Below, one piece after another: positions 1-6,973 of a DNA stretch of 18,482 nucleotides. Every line of letters starts with the position of its first letter. Position 1 is the first letter of the stretch. A program made the translations under genes and the position numbers. The notes beneath the pieces are model-generated. The model did no database searches. It was not told where the DNA came from and was given only the letters and a program-made list of their open reading frames with translations. Source of the stretch: DASUGC01 sp035606665 (GTDB lineage: Bacteria > Acidobacteriota > Vicinamibacteria > Vicinamibacterales > SCN-69-37); assembly GCA_035606665.1 (NCBI GenBank), contig DATNEY010000035.1, forward strand, positions 1 to 18,482, given 5' to 3'.

Positions 1-213
1 ATGTACTGGAGCGACAAACGCCGGGCGCTGCGCGGCCGGCGGCGAATTCCCGAAGTGACGCTGCACGCGGTCGAACTCGCCGGCGGATGGCCCGGCGCCT
101 GGCTTGCGCAGCGCGTGCTCCACCACAAGTCGATCAAACGCGGCTATCAGATCGTCTTCTGGATGATCGTGGCAGTGCACGCGGCGGGGTGGGCGTGGTG
201 GTGGCGGCGTTAG
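1..213 (+). CDS. DUF1294 family membrane protein, C-terminal part
   Basis: The visible 70 residues match the conserved core of DUF1294 small membrane proteins: a Y-x-x-D-K-R-x-A start, an R-R-I-P-E motif near residue 15, the G-G-W-P-G-A segment near residue 28, and an H-K-S-I-K-R motif followed by a hydrophobic, tryptophan-rich transmembrane helix (about residues 49-68). The family's function is unknown; some members carry an N-terminal cold-shock domain. Family members normally have a further hydrophobic segment before the Y-x-x-D-K motif, so the ATG at base 1 is probably an internal methionine and the gene begins outside the window. It is convergent with the minus-strand operon ending at 318. 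The 104 bases between them hold no clear terminator hairpin with a T-run. Confidence 0.8.
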   Translation: MYWSDKRRALRGRRRIPEVTLHAVELAGGWPGAWLAQRVLHHKSIKRGYQIVFWMIVAVHAAGWAWWWRR

Positions 214-317
214 GCAAGCACGACCGCTGCCTGATCGCGCCGTGCACCAGCTGCCTCGTGTGCAACGGGCCGCTCACGCCGATGGCGCGCGGCGACACGC
301 GGGATCACGTGCATCCG

Positions 318-1079
318 TCACTCCTTCAATACGCGAAAATCGAATCTGCCAGCGACGAGCGGATCCTGACCGGCGAGGATTTCATGCAACCTGATGTAGT
401 AGTCGCCGGGCGCAAGCAAATCCGCAGGAAGCAGCAAGGTCAGCTCTGATCTTCCGGCGGCCGAAAGCAGTCTCAGATCGGTCTGAGACGCAATCTCGTT
501 TCCACTCGCTTGATACAAAGTTGCGCGGAAGGCTTGGGAGGGACTGCCTTCTGCCTCGAGTTGCAGACGAATCAATTTGCTTGCAGCGGGAACGCGGACC
601 CGTGCCAGTTCGCCTCCTCCTCGGAGTAGTCCCGCAGTGAGCCGAACGCTGACTTCATCCTGCGCTCGACCGGCTCCGGCTCCGGCGAACTGCCACGTGA
701 TACCAGGGCGCAGCAACATCAGCAGCCCCGCAACTGCAACGCCCCAGGCAGGCAGGGAGATCTGCCGCCACAACAGATCTCGAACCGGCTTGTGCGCGGA
801 ATCCTGTCGCTGAGCGTATGCCGTCAACTCTCGGGCGAGAGCCACTCTCTCTCGACGTTCGTTTGTGCAGAGGAAGCGGCTCGTGAAATGTACCAGGTCC
901 GGTCCGACAAGGGCATTGGTGACGTAGGCATCGATGAGCTCGTCCTCCGCCAGTGTGAGAAGCTCGTAGAGGATCCTGTCATCGGAGGCGAGGCGTCTTT
1001 CAATGTAGTCCCTGTTTTCAGGATCAATGGTGGCGAGGAGGTACCGCCGCAAGGTTGTGTCTGCAATGTCCACGCTCAT
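318..1079 (-). CDS. Single-pass membrane anti-sigma-like protein
   Basis: This 253-residue protein is probably the regulator of the ECF sigma factor encoded 26 bases upstream. Residues 9-90 resemble the N-terminal domain of many Acidobacteriota anti-sigma-like proteins, with a R-R-Y-L-L start, an E-D-E-L-I-D-A-Y-V motif (45-53) and a later F-L-C-T-N-E-R-R-E-R segment. One transmembrane helix spans about 106-124. The remainder (about 143-252) is a beta-rich domain of unknown type, predicted to be periplasmic. I see no HxxxCxxC zinc anti-sigma motif, so it is not a classical ZAS protein. The start ATG has AGAGG nine bases upstream. It is the last gene of the four-gene operon. Sigma-factor binding is inferred from position and topology. 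It could instead be a sensor that does not bind sigma. Confidence 0.72.
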   Translation of the reverse strand: MSVDIADTTLRRYLLATIDPENRDYIERRLASDDRILYELLTLAEDELIDAYVTNALVGPDLVHFTSRFLCTNERRERVALARELTAYAQRQDSAHKPVRDLLWRQISLPAWGVAVAGLLMLLRPGITWQFAGAGAGRAQDEVSVRLTAGLLRGGGELARVRVPAASKLIRLQLEAEGSPSQAFRATLYQASGNEIASQTDLRLLSAAGRSELTLLLPADLLAPGDYYIRLHEILAGQDPLVAGRFDFRVLKE

Positions 1080-1105
1080 TTACCGGACCTCTGTGGTTGC
1101 GCGCA

Positions 1106-1759
1106 CTACCGCGAAAGCATGGACCCAGGCACTCGCCCAGCGCACGAGCGGACCCGCTCGTCCATGCATTGTCGCAGAGCTCTCCTGATTCGACAGACTT
1201 CGATCCTCATCGCATTGACCGTTTTCCCAGATTCGTGTGCCAATACTCGATGACCTTCGGCCTTTTCATCTTTATCCGTGCTGTAGTATTTGAGAATCAG
1301 CTGGCGTGCTCGTGTGGTGAGTCTGGATAGGCATTGTTCGAGGTCGCGGTCATTGAGTTCATCTGGCGTTGTGTCCGCATCTACCGTTGAAAGGCCAGCC
1401 AACTCTCTGCTCAGCGCGTCATGCGAGGTCCACTCACGCCGGGACTCGCGGTGCCACTCATGGAGAACGTTCCGCGCAACGCCATAGAAGTATTTGGTCC
1501 GTTCCGCGTGCGGCATCTCGCATAGCTCGGCGCTCTTCGCAGCTACTCTGAGCGTCGTTTCAATCGCCAGATCATCCGCTTCCTGGCAGGCGCGGCCGGC
1601 GAAAAACCAGACGAGTTTACGGCGGATCTCCTCGAACTTGGCTTCCGCCTCCTTGTCGCGGTCGCGATCATTCTTTTCGCCACGGCGAGGATCGAGGAAG
1701 TCGAAGAGTGCCTCCCACGACGCCTCGGTCAGCGATCGACGTGGTCCGACGGTCGTCAT
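1106..1759 (-). CDS. ECF-type RNA polymerase sigma factor
   Basis: This 217-residue protein has the two-domain layout of extracytoplasmic-function sigma factors. Region 2 lies at about 42-105, with the A-D-D-L-A-I-E-T-T-L segment and F-Y-G-V-A-R-N-V-L-H-E-W near 91-102. Region 4 lies at about 138-198, with L-S-R-L-T-T-R-A-R-Q-L-I-L-K-Y-Y followed by a helix-turn-helix ending I-R-R-A-L-R-Q-C. The start at 1759 was chosen over an in-frame upstream start at 1810 because its ATG overlaps the stop of the CHAT gene as ATGA and GGGAGAG lies upstream; this suggests translational coupling. It should redirect RNA polymerase to a regulon that cannot be read from this window. The anti-sigma-like gene follows. 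A basic, charged stretch at about 26-45 precedes region 2. Confidence 0.88.
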   Translation of the reverse strand: MTTVGPRRSLTEASWEALFDFLDPRRGEKNDRDRDKEAEAKFEEIRRKLVWFFAGRACQEADDLAIETTLRVAAKSAELCEMPHAERTKYFYGVARNVLHEWHRESRREWTSHDALSRELAGLSTVDADTTPDELNDRDLEQCLSRLTTRARQLILKYYSTDKDEKAEGHRVLAHESGKTVNAMRIEVCRIRRALRQCMDERVRSCAGRVPGSMLSR

Positions 1760-4700
1760 TGCCACTCTCCCTGCAGCACGAAGGCGGCCCAATAGAACGG
1801 AGCTCGCCATCGCTGTTGCTTTGACAGCGCGAGCTGTGCGTCCCGAAGCGCCGCGGCAGCAGACCGGTTCCTGCCGAGCATTTCGCCGTAAAACAAACGC
1901 ATCAGTTCTCCGGTTGCCTCGTCATCGACCTTCCAATGACTGGCGACGATGCGCTGCGCACCGGCGTACATGAACCCTCTGACGATCCCGATTAGTCCTT
2001 CGCCTTTTACAGGCTTGCCAAGCGCGGTGTCGCAAGCGCTGAGAACCACTAGTTGCGAAGCGAGCTGCATGCCGTAGATGTCGTGAAGGCGGAGGAAGCC
2101 ATCTTGTGGTTGGCCGCGACTGTCGAACAGCGACAAGACGATGCCCGAGCGGCCAGGGTCTTCGTTGTCGAATACACCATGCGTTGCAAAGTGCACGATG
2201 TCATATTTCGCCATGGCCGGACCGAGTGCCGTGATCCGATTCGCGTCGAAATCCAGAGCCTTCAGCGTCACCTTGTCGCCGGCCGCGGCGACGATGGCTT
2301 CAGCTTCCTGCCGGGTGGCCGCCAATCGTGGAAAAGTCCCGCCGCCGTTTCTCGAGGACCGACTGGCCGTTAGCGTTGCTGCCCCGCCAGCATTCGCGGT
2401 GGATCCCGCTGCCGCCTTTGACCGGTCGCGTCGATCCGCGGCCGCGGCGTCTCGCAGGCGCGGATCGTCAGACTCGAATACTGGATCGGCCAGGACAGCG
2501 ACCGTTCTGACTGGTCTTTTGCCTGCCCCGCTCCGGCGAAGCAGTGCCAGAACCGATGCCGACGGCAGGTTGACCACTTCATGTTCGGCGATTAGAGGGG
2601 TTTGCTCCGCGCGACGAGGGACCGGTAGCGCGGCGAACGGCAGGGACTGTAGGGCCGCGTCGGCCACGACGAGAATGCGCTTTCCGGTAATGGCGCGGAC
2701 GACGGGCCCCAGCAGCATCTCGCTGAGGTTCGAGGCTTCCCGCCCGTACTCTGCATCGGCCAGCTCAATTTGCTGACGACGATCGCGAGTATCTGTGGTG
2801 AGCCGGAGCCGCATCGTCAACAAGTCGTAGACGCGCCCGGCTGCTCGCTCAATGACTGCGCGCGGCGGCAGTTCGAAAGTGTCGTACTTGGTATGAGATA
2901 CCGCCCACAAGAAGCTCCGCTTTTCACCGAGTGCATACTCGAGCAGCAGTGTGTCGGCATCCAGAATCTGTTGCTGAACCTGTTGAAGTGTCAGCGGGCG
3001 AGGGCGCACGAGCGCTGCATAACGTGGATTGCGGCTGCGAAGCTCTGATTGAACCTGGCTGTATCGAAGTTCCAGCTCTCGATACTCCTCGACCAGCGCC
3101 TGACCTGCCGGATTCGGCAGCGCAGCGGTCGCCTGCCTTTGACGTGTCGCCCAGTCATCGAAGCTGTTCTTGAGCGCTTGCTCGCGCCCGAGCAGTGCAG
3201 GATCGGCGCCGGCGCGAAGGTCCACGCCTGCGGTGATCAGGCTGTCGAGGAGAGAACGTGCGCGGGCCCGTTCGCTGGCGTGAAACGCCTCAGCCGCCAG
3301 GCCGTTTCGGGGATCGCGCCGGTGCAGTTGCATCAGCACGTCCATGTGCAGCTGGTGATACTGCTGCACCGATGCGAAAAACGACGCGCGCAGGTCGCGG
3401 CTTTCTACTTCAGTGCGAAGCGCCTCCACAACCGCCAAACTCGATTCGATGTAGCGCCGTGCCCGCGCCGAATCATTGGCAGCATCCGAACTTCGGGCGA
3501 GACCGAAGAGGGCGCTGGCTTCTCGGACTCGATCTACGCCGCTTCGACTGAGTGACAGCGCATCGCTAAAAGCTCTGATGGCGTCGTCGTGCCTGCCGAG
3601 CGAGCTGTAAACCTCCCCGATTGCCGAGCGTGTTGCAGCCTCCAGGCGCGGGTCGCCGGCCCCTCCCATACCGCGCTGAACTTCGAGCGAACGCAGCAGC
3701 TGCCGCTGTGCTTCGAGAGGCCGATTGCGCGATAAATGCACGACCCCGACTTGATTGAGTGCAAACGCTCTGAGCCGATCATTTCCGCGCTCCTGCGCGA
3801 GCGTCAGGGCGCGCTCAAATCGATTCAAAGCTGCGGTGGTGTCTCCCGAGGCCAGGTAGGTGGCGCCGAGTGACAGGAGAACGTCGGCCGAGCCGTCTTT
3901 TTCGCCGGCCGTTTCGTAGAGCGCCAAGGCACGTTCCCACAGCTTGAGGGCGGCGCTGTTGTCGGCCATCTGTCGATAAACCGCACCGAGACCGGTCAGG
4001 GTTGCGCCTTCCCAAATCAGGTCTCCCATGGGCTGCAGCAGTTCCAACGCCGCGTTGAACCGGTTCAGAGCCTCCTGATAGTCCGCGCGCCGTTGGCGCA
4101 GTCGCGCGTCGGCCACAAGCGTGATCGCCTGCCAGCGTCGGTCGCCGATCGCCCGCCACAGCGATTCAGCGCTGTCGAACGAGTGCTCCGCCTCGTCGAA
4201 TCTGCTGAGGTCGGAGTATGCCCACCCTTGAAACAGGTGTGTTTTCGCGCGTCCGCGCGCGTCGCCAACGCGACTCCACAGCGTGGCGGCCGCGCCGTAG
4301 AACTCGAGCGATCGCCCGAGATCGCCGCGGTGATATTCGACCTCACCAAGACAGTTCAGTGCCTTGGCTTCCGCGATGGCGGCGCCTGACTGGCGTGCCA
4401 TCGTGCGTGCGGTCTCACAGTGTCGTTGTGCCTCGATGAGTTCCGCGCCGCCCGCGACCAGACATTGTGCGGTGCCGATGTCGCTGCGAATCTGGCTCTC
4501 CAGCGCGGCATCGCCTGACTTCTGCGCGAGGATTAACGCTTCGCGATAGGCGCGCAGCGACTCCTGCGGTAAGCCTAATTGCTCCTGAACCTCGCCGATT
4601 CGCTGACCCGCGACCGCGGCCTGTCGCGCGTCGCCGCGCCGCGCCCAGCCGTCAAGCGCTTCCTGGTATCGGGAAAGCGCCTGCCGGCTGGCTTCCTTTT

Positions 4701-4818
4701 CGTATCGCTGCTGCAGTTGCTCGGCGTTCGCGAACAGTCGTTCTGGAGGCGCTGACCGACAGCCGGCGCAGCCGGCGATCACCGTCAGAGAGAGAGTGGT
4801 GAAGCGGATGCAGGACAT
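1756..4818 (-). CDS. TPR-CHAT caspase-like peptidase, putative lipoprotein
   Basis: This 1020-residue protein begins with a short signal peptide and lipobox (I-A-G-C, lipidated Cys17). About ten tetratricopeptide repeats cover residues 35-460, a helical linker follows, and a C-terminal CHAT domain covers about 670-1020. CHAT is a caspase-fold (clan CD) cysteine peptidase domain. Both catalytic residues are visible: H880 in H-F-A-T-H-G and C929 in L-S-A-C-D-T-A. The C-terminal W-A-A-F-V-L-Q-G-x-W end is typical of CHAT. A low-complexity Ala/Gly/Ser/Arg loop (790-827) interrupts the domain. The ATG at 4818 was chosen because it gives a clean lipoprotein signal; a TTG at 4845 is possible. The gene starts 39 bases after the C11 peptidase and overlaps the sigma gene by four bases. 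TPRs usually bind partner proteins; the substrate is unknown. Confidence 0.88.
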   Translation of the reverse strand: MSCIRFTTLSLTVIAGCAGCRSAPPERLFANAEQLQQRYEKEASRQALSRYQEALDGWARRGDARQAAVAGQRIGEVQEQLGLPQESLRAYREALILAQKSGDAALESQIRSDIGTAQCLVAGGAELIEAQRHCETARTMARQSGAAIAEAKALNCLGEVEYHRGDLGRSLEFYGAAATLWSRVGDARGRAKTHLFQGWAYSDLSRFDEAEHSFDSAESLWRAIGDRRWQAITLVADARLRQRRADYQEALNRFNAALELLQPMGDLIWEGATLTGLGAVYRQMADNSAALKLWERALALYETAGEKDGSADVLLSLGATYLASGDTTAALNRFERALTLAQERGNDRLRAFALNQVGVVHLSRNRPLEAQRQLLRSLEVQRGMGGAGDPRLEAATRSAIGEVYSSLGRHDDAIRAFSDALSLSRSGVDRVREASALFGLARSSDAANDSARARRYIESSLAVVEALRTEVESRDLRASFFASVQQYHQLHMDVLMQLHRRDPRNGLAAEAFHASERARARSLLDSLITAGVDLRAGADPALLGREQALKNSFDDWATRQRQATAALPNPAGQALVEEYRELELRYSQVQSELRSRNPRYAALVRPRPLTLQQVQQQILDADTLLLEYALGEKRSFLWAVSHTKYDTFELPPRAVIERAAGRVYDLLTMRLRLTTDTRDRRQQIELADAEYGREASNLSEMLLGPVVRAITGKRILVVADAALQSLPFAALPVPRRAEQTPLIAEHEVVNLPSASVLALLRRSGAGKRPVRTVAVLADPVFESDDPRLRDAAAADRRDRSKAAAGSTANAGGAATLTASRSSRNGGGTFPRLAATRQEAEAIVAAAGDKVTLKALDFDANRITALGPAMAKYDIVHFATHGVFDNEDPGRSGIVLSLFDSRGQPQDGFLRLHDIYGMQLASQLVVLSACDTALGKPVKGEGLIGIVRGFMYAGAQRIVASHWKVDDEATGELMRLFYGEMLGRNRSAAAALRDAQLALSKQQRWRAPFYWAAFVLQGEWQ
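2338..2451 (-). other. Low-complexity loop inside the CHAT domain
   Basis: Codons 790-827 of the CHAT protein encode an Ala/Gly/Ser/Thr-rich stretch with scattered Arg and Lys. It lies between the A-D-P-V-F strand and the L-A-A-T-R-Q-E-A-E helix that precedes the catalytic histidine. Loops at about this place vary in CHAT proteins. Its basic residues make it a possible processing site for an Arg-specific peptidase, which is inference. Confidence 0.55.
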
Positions 4819-4857
4819 CTCCACGACATCGCCTTCTAGTGGCAAGGAGCGCCTTGC

Positions 4858-6699
4858 TTAACGCTGCCTGCCATCCTCGAGTTTCTTGCCGATGACCGGC
4901 GGGAGATTCTTGACCCAGGTCTGGCGATCTCCGACAAAACGAGTGTGTTCCCCAAGGCGGGTGTGCTCACCAAGACGTGTGTGCTCACCGAGACGGCTTT
5001 TCGTACTTCCACCGGTTCCGAACAGGACGCGGCGCGCGATCTCTGCGTGCGCGTCTTCTATCGGCACGTCACTGTCGACGACGACTGCCTCCACGGCTTG
5101 GTTGAAGCGTGCATCCAGCTCGGCGGCAGTGAACAGGCGAAGCTTGGGGTCAGATGCATTGGCCGTTTTCCAACGAAGGGATAGATCTGCCGCGCGTCGT
5201 CTTGCCTGATCTGGTTCGAGCGCTTGGGCAGTTGCCTCTGTCGAGGGAATCGACACAGCACTCGGGGGCGGAATCGCCTGCCGCACCTGGCGTCGCTGCG
5301 ACTTGATCTCGTTGATCTTGAAATCATTCGTCCACGGTGGTAGAACCTGAATTCCCGTAAAGCTGGAAGGACGTCGCGTTTCGAGGATGTGAGTTTCGAG
5401 AAACTCATGCCAACCAGTTTCTTTCGCGAAGGTCACGTTCTTGTATTCAGGGCAAACAAACGCCCAGGGGAAATAGATCGAAAAACCTCTCGAGTACTGG
5501 CACGCAAACCCGCTGCACCCCCATCGGATAATACAGTTGTCCACTGCCGATATGACGTCGGTGCAGGCTTGCGAAATGTCGCTTGGGTGATCGGCGAACT
5601 CATTCTGAAGCTGTTCGCACAAGTCGCGCAAATCGACGAATTGATCCGACTTGTAGGTCTGAGCATACCAATGGGCCAGAAGAACCTTCTTGTGGTCAGC
5701 TTTACTCAGCCCGCGCAGATGCCCCGCTAACGTTCGCCATCGAGCAAAGAGGTCGTCCATGACCGTCGTGGTTGAGGTACCGGTCGTGGTCGTTTTACGA
5801 GATACGCCGAGCCAGATGGCTGCCAAATCGGCCGATCGTCCGGCAGCTCGGTCGTACTCCGCGTAATGATCGATGTACTCATCGACGATGATGGCCGCAA
5901 GATCCGCGGGTGTGAGGTCCTGCGGTGGAACATCCTTCGTTCCCTGAGTCCTCTCATGTGCTGTCTTGAAGATGCGATGATAGGGCCAGCCGAACTCCGG
6001 TTCTAATCCTTCGGCTCCGATTAAAATATCGACATCCTTCCGAATCTCGTAGGCGATTTCGCCCATCGCCATGTGGCAAGCGTCCATCCCGAGGATGTCG
6101 ATCTTCTTCTCCTTCCTGAATGTGCGCAATTCACGCAGTGCTGTGCTGAGTTCGGTGATAGTCAGCGCGTCCAGCGAGTTGCTGTCGGACATTAAGAAAT
6201 CGTCTGTGATTCCGCTTCCATGACCTGACAGAATTAACAGAGTCCGCACCGTGTTCCGTTGTGACTCCTTGACGCGGCTGAAGGCCCACTTGATGAATCC
6301 AATGAGAGTGTTGGTGTTGCCGGTGCTGGTCTCCGCAAGATCAGCCAAGAGGTAATCGTGGATGTACCGCTTTGGAGTGTCACCCGGCTTTTGCGTGAAA
6401 TCGTACCGCTGACTCGCGAGGCCTGCCGCACCGGGGTCGAGTTGCGCAACAAAAGTATGCTCACCATGTGGTCCAGCGGCCACCAATTCCTGCAGCGCGA
6501 GGACCATGTCTTCGGTGAGGTTATTGTCGCCGGCCATATAAAGCATGACCAGCCAGGGCTGCTTGATGGCCGAACCGCCTGACGACTGCCCCGATTCGGC
6601 GACCGCTGCCGTCTGTCCTAAGTGCATCGCGCCAGCGGCGACACCGAAACTCGCCGCGCCCGCTCCGACCATGAACCTGCGCCGGGAAAGACTCGCCAT
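4858..6699 (-). CDS. Tat-exported clostripain-like (C11) cysteine peptidase
   Basis: This 613-residue protein starts with a twin-arginine signal (S-R-R-R-F-M at residues 5-10, then a hydrophobic segment and A-V-A-E), so it is predicted to be exported folded. The peptidase domain (about 46-445) carries the clan CD dyad: H160 in L-S-G-H-G and C208 in M-D-A-C-H-M-A. The segment W-L-V-M-L-Y-M-A-G-D-N-N-L near 49 is a C11 hallmark. Clostripain-type C11 enzymes usually cleave after Arg and mature by self-cleavage; specificity here is unproven. After a proline-rich linker, the C-terminal 170 residues are unassigned and contain three tandem RLGEHT units (569-586). The start at 6699 is set by AAGGAGG six bases upstream; an in-frame ATG at 6726 would place that ribosome site inside the coding region. 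It is the first gene of the operon. Confidence 0.9.
   Translation of the reverse strand: MASLSRRRFMVGAGAASFGVAAGAMHLGQTAAVAESGQSSGGSAIKQPWLVMLYMAGDNNLTEDMVLALQELVAAGPHGEHTFVAQLDPGAAGLASQRYDFTQKPGDTPKRYIHDYLLADLAETSTGNTNTLIGFIKWAFSRVKESQRNTVRTLLILSGHGSGITDDFLMSDSNSLDALTITELSTALRELRTFRKEKKIDILGMDACHMAMGEIAYEIRKDVDILIGAEGLEPEFGWPYHRIFKTAHERTQGTKDVPPQDLTPADLAAIIVDEYIDHYAEYDRAAGRSADLAAIWLGVSRKTTTTGTSTTTVMDDLFARWRTLAGHLRGLSKADHKKVLLAHWYAQTYKSDQFVDLRDLCEQLQNEFADHPSDISQACTDVISAVDNCIIRWGCSGFACQYSRGFSIYFPWAFVCPEYKNVTFAKETGWHEFLETHILETRRPSSFTGIQVLPPWTNDFKINEIKSQRRQVRQAIPPPSAVSIPSTEATAQALEPDQARRRAADLSLRWKTANASDPKLRLFTAAELDARFNQAVEAVVVDSDVPIEDAHAEIARRVLFGTGGSTKSRLGEHTRLGEHTRLGEHTRFVGDRQTWVKNLPPVIGKKLEDGRQR
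4939..4995 (-). repeat. Three tandem 18-bp units encoding RLGEHT
   Basis: The C11 peptidase tail has three consecutive hexapeptide units R-L-G-E-H-T, closed by another R (residues 569-587). The codons vary only at synonymous third positions: Leu CTC/CTT/CTT, Gly GGT/GGT/GGG, Glu GAG/GAG/GAA, Thr ACA/ACC/ACT, Arg CGT/CGC/CGT, with His always CAC. The peptide is therefore identical while the DNA has drifted. Confidence 0.95.
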
Positions 6700-6705
6700 C
6701 TGATC

Positions 6706-6712
6706 CCTCCTT
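6706..6712 (-). promoter_or_regulatory. Strong Shine-Dalgarno deciding the C11 peptidase start
   Basis: The minus strand reads AAGGAGG, ending six bases before the ATG at 6699. This near-perfect match to the 16S rRNA tail fixes the start and excludes the upstream in-frame ATG at 6726. Confidence 0.85.
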
Positions 6713-6753
6713 CTCGGATGTTTCAAAACGCCGGTTTACGACCCGGGGAAGGT

Positions 6754-6796
6754 CTCCACGATCACCGTCGTGAGGTCAATATGGCCTCACGTGGAG
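6754..6796. promoter_or_regulatory. Overlapping inverted repeats upstream of the peptidase-sigma operon
   Basis: Three inverted repeats overlap in 43 bases: CTCCACG (6754-6760) with CGTGGAG (6790-6796), CGTGAGG (6769-6775) with CCTCACG (6785-6791), and CACGA (6757-6761) with TCGTG (6768-6772). All stems are perfect, but they share bases and cannot all form with each other. The cluster lies 55-97 bases before the C11 start codon, where a promoter, an operator or a leader structure of the operon would lie. I cannot pick a convincing -35/-10 pair. Function is inferred. Confidence 0.5.
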
Positions 6797-6973
6797 CAAT
6801 GACGACTTCGGACAATCCATTTCAGGCTGTCCGCTCGGGCAATGGTCGGTGGGGTGCCGGGAGTGTAGCCCTCCCGCGCTCCCTAGGCAACGTTGGAAAT
6901 GGATGCAACCGAGGAGGCAATTACTAGATAGACGAGAGTCAACGGCGACCGATCAGCGAGCGGGGGTGATGCG

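Noticed and set aside
4939..4995. CRISPR-like or mobile repeat explanation for the tandem 18-bp units
   Set aside because: The units are adjacent without spacers, in frame and differ only at synonymous positions, so they are a coding repeat.
318..6699. A CRISPR type III-E (Craspase) locus because of the TPR-CHAT peptidase and sigma factor
   Set aside because: There is no Cas effector, no repeat array and no Csx30- or Csx31-like gene. Only the TPR-CHAT plus sigma theme is shared.
6700..6726. An upstream ATG at 6726 extending the C11 peptidase by nine residues
   Set aside because: The extension would translate through a near-perfect AAGGAGG site six bases before the ATG at 6699, which also gives a normal Tat signal.
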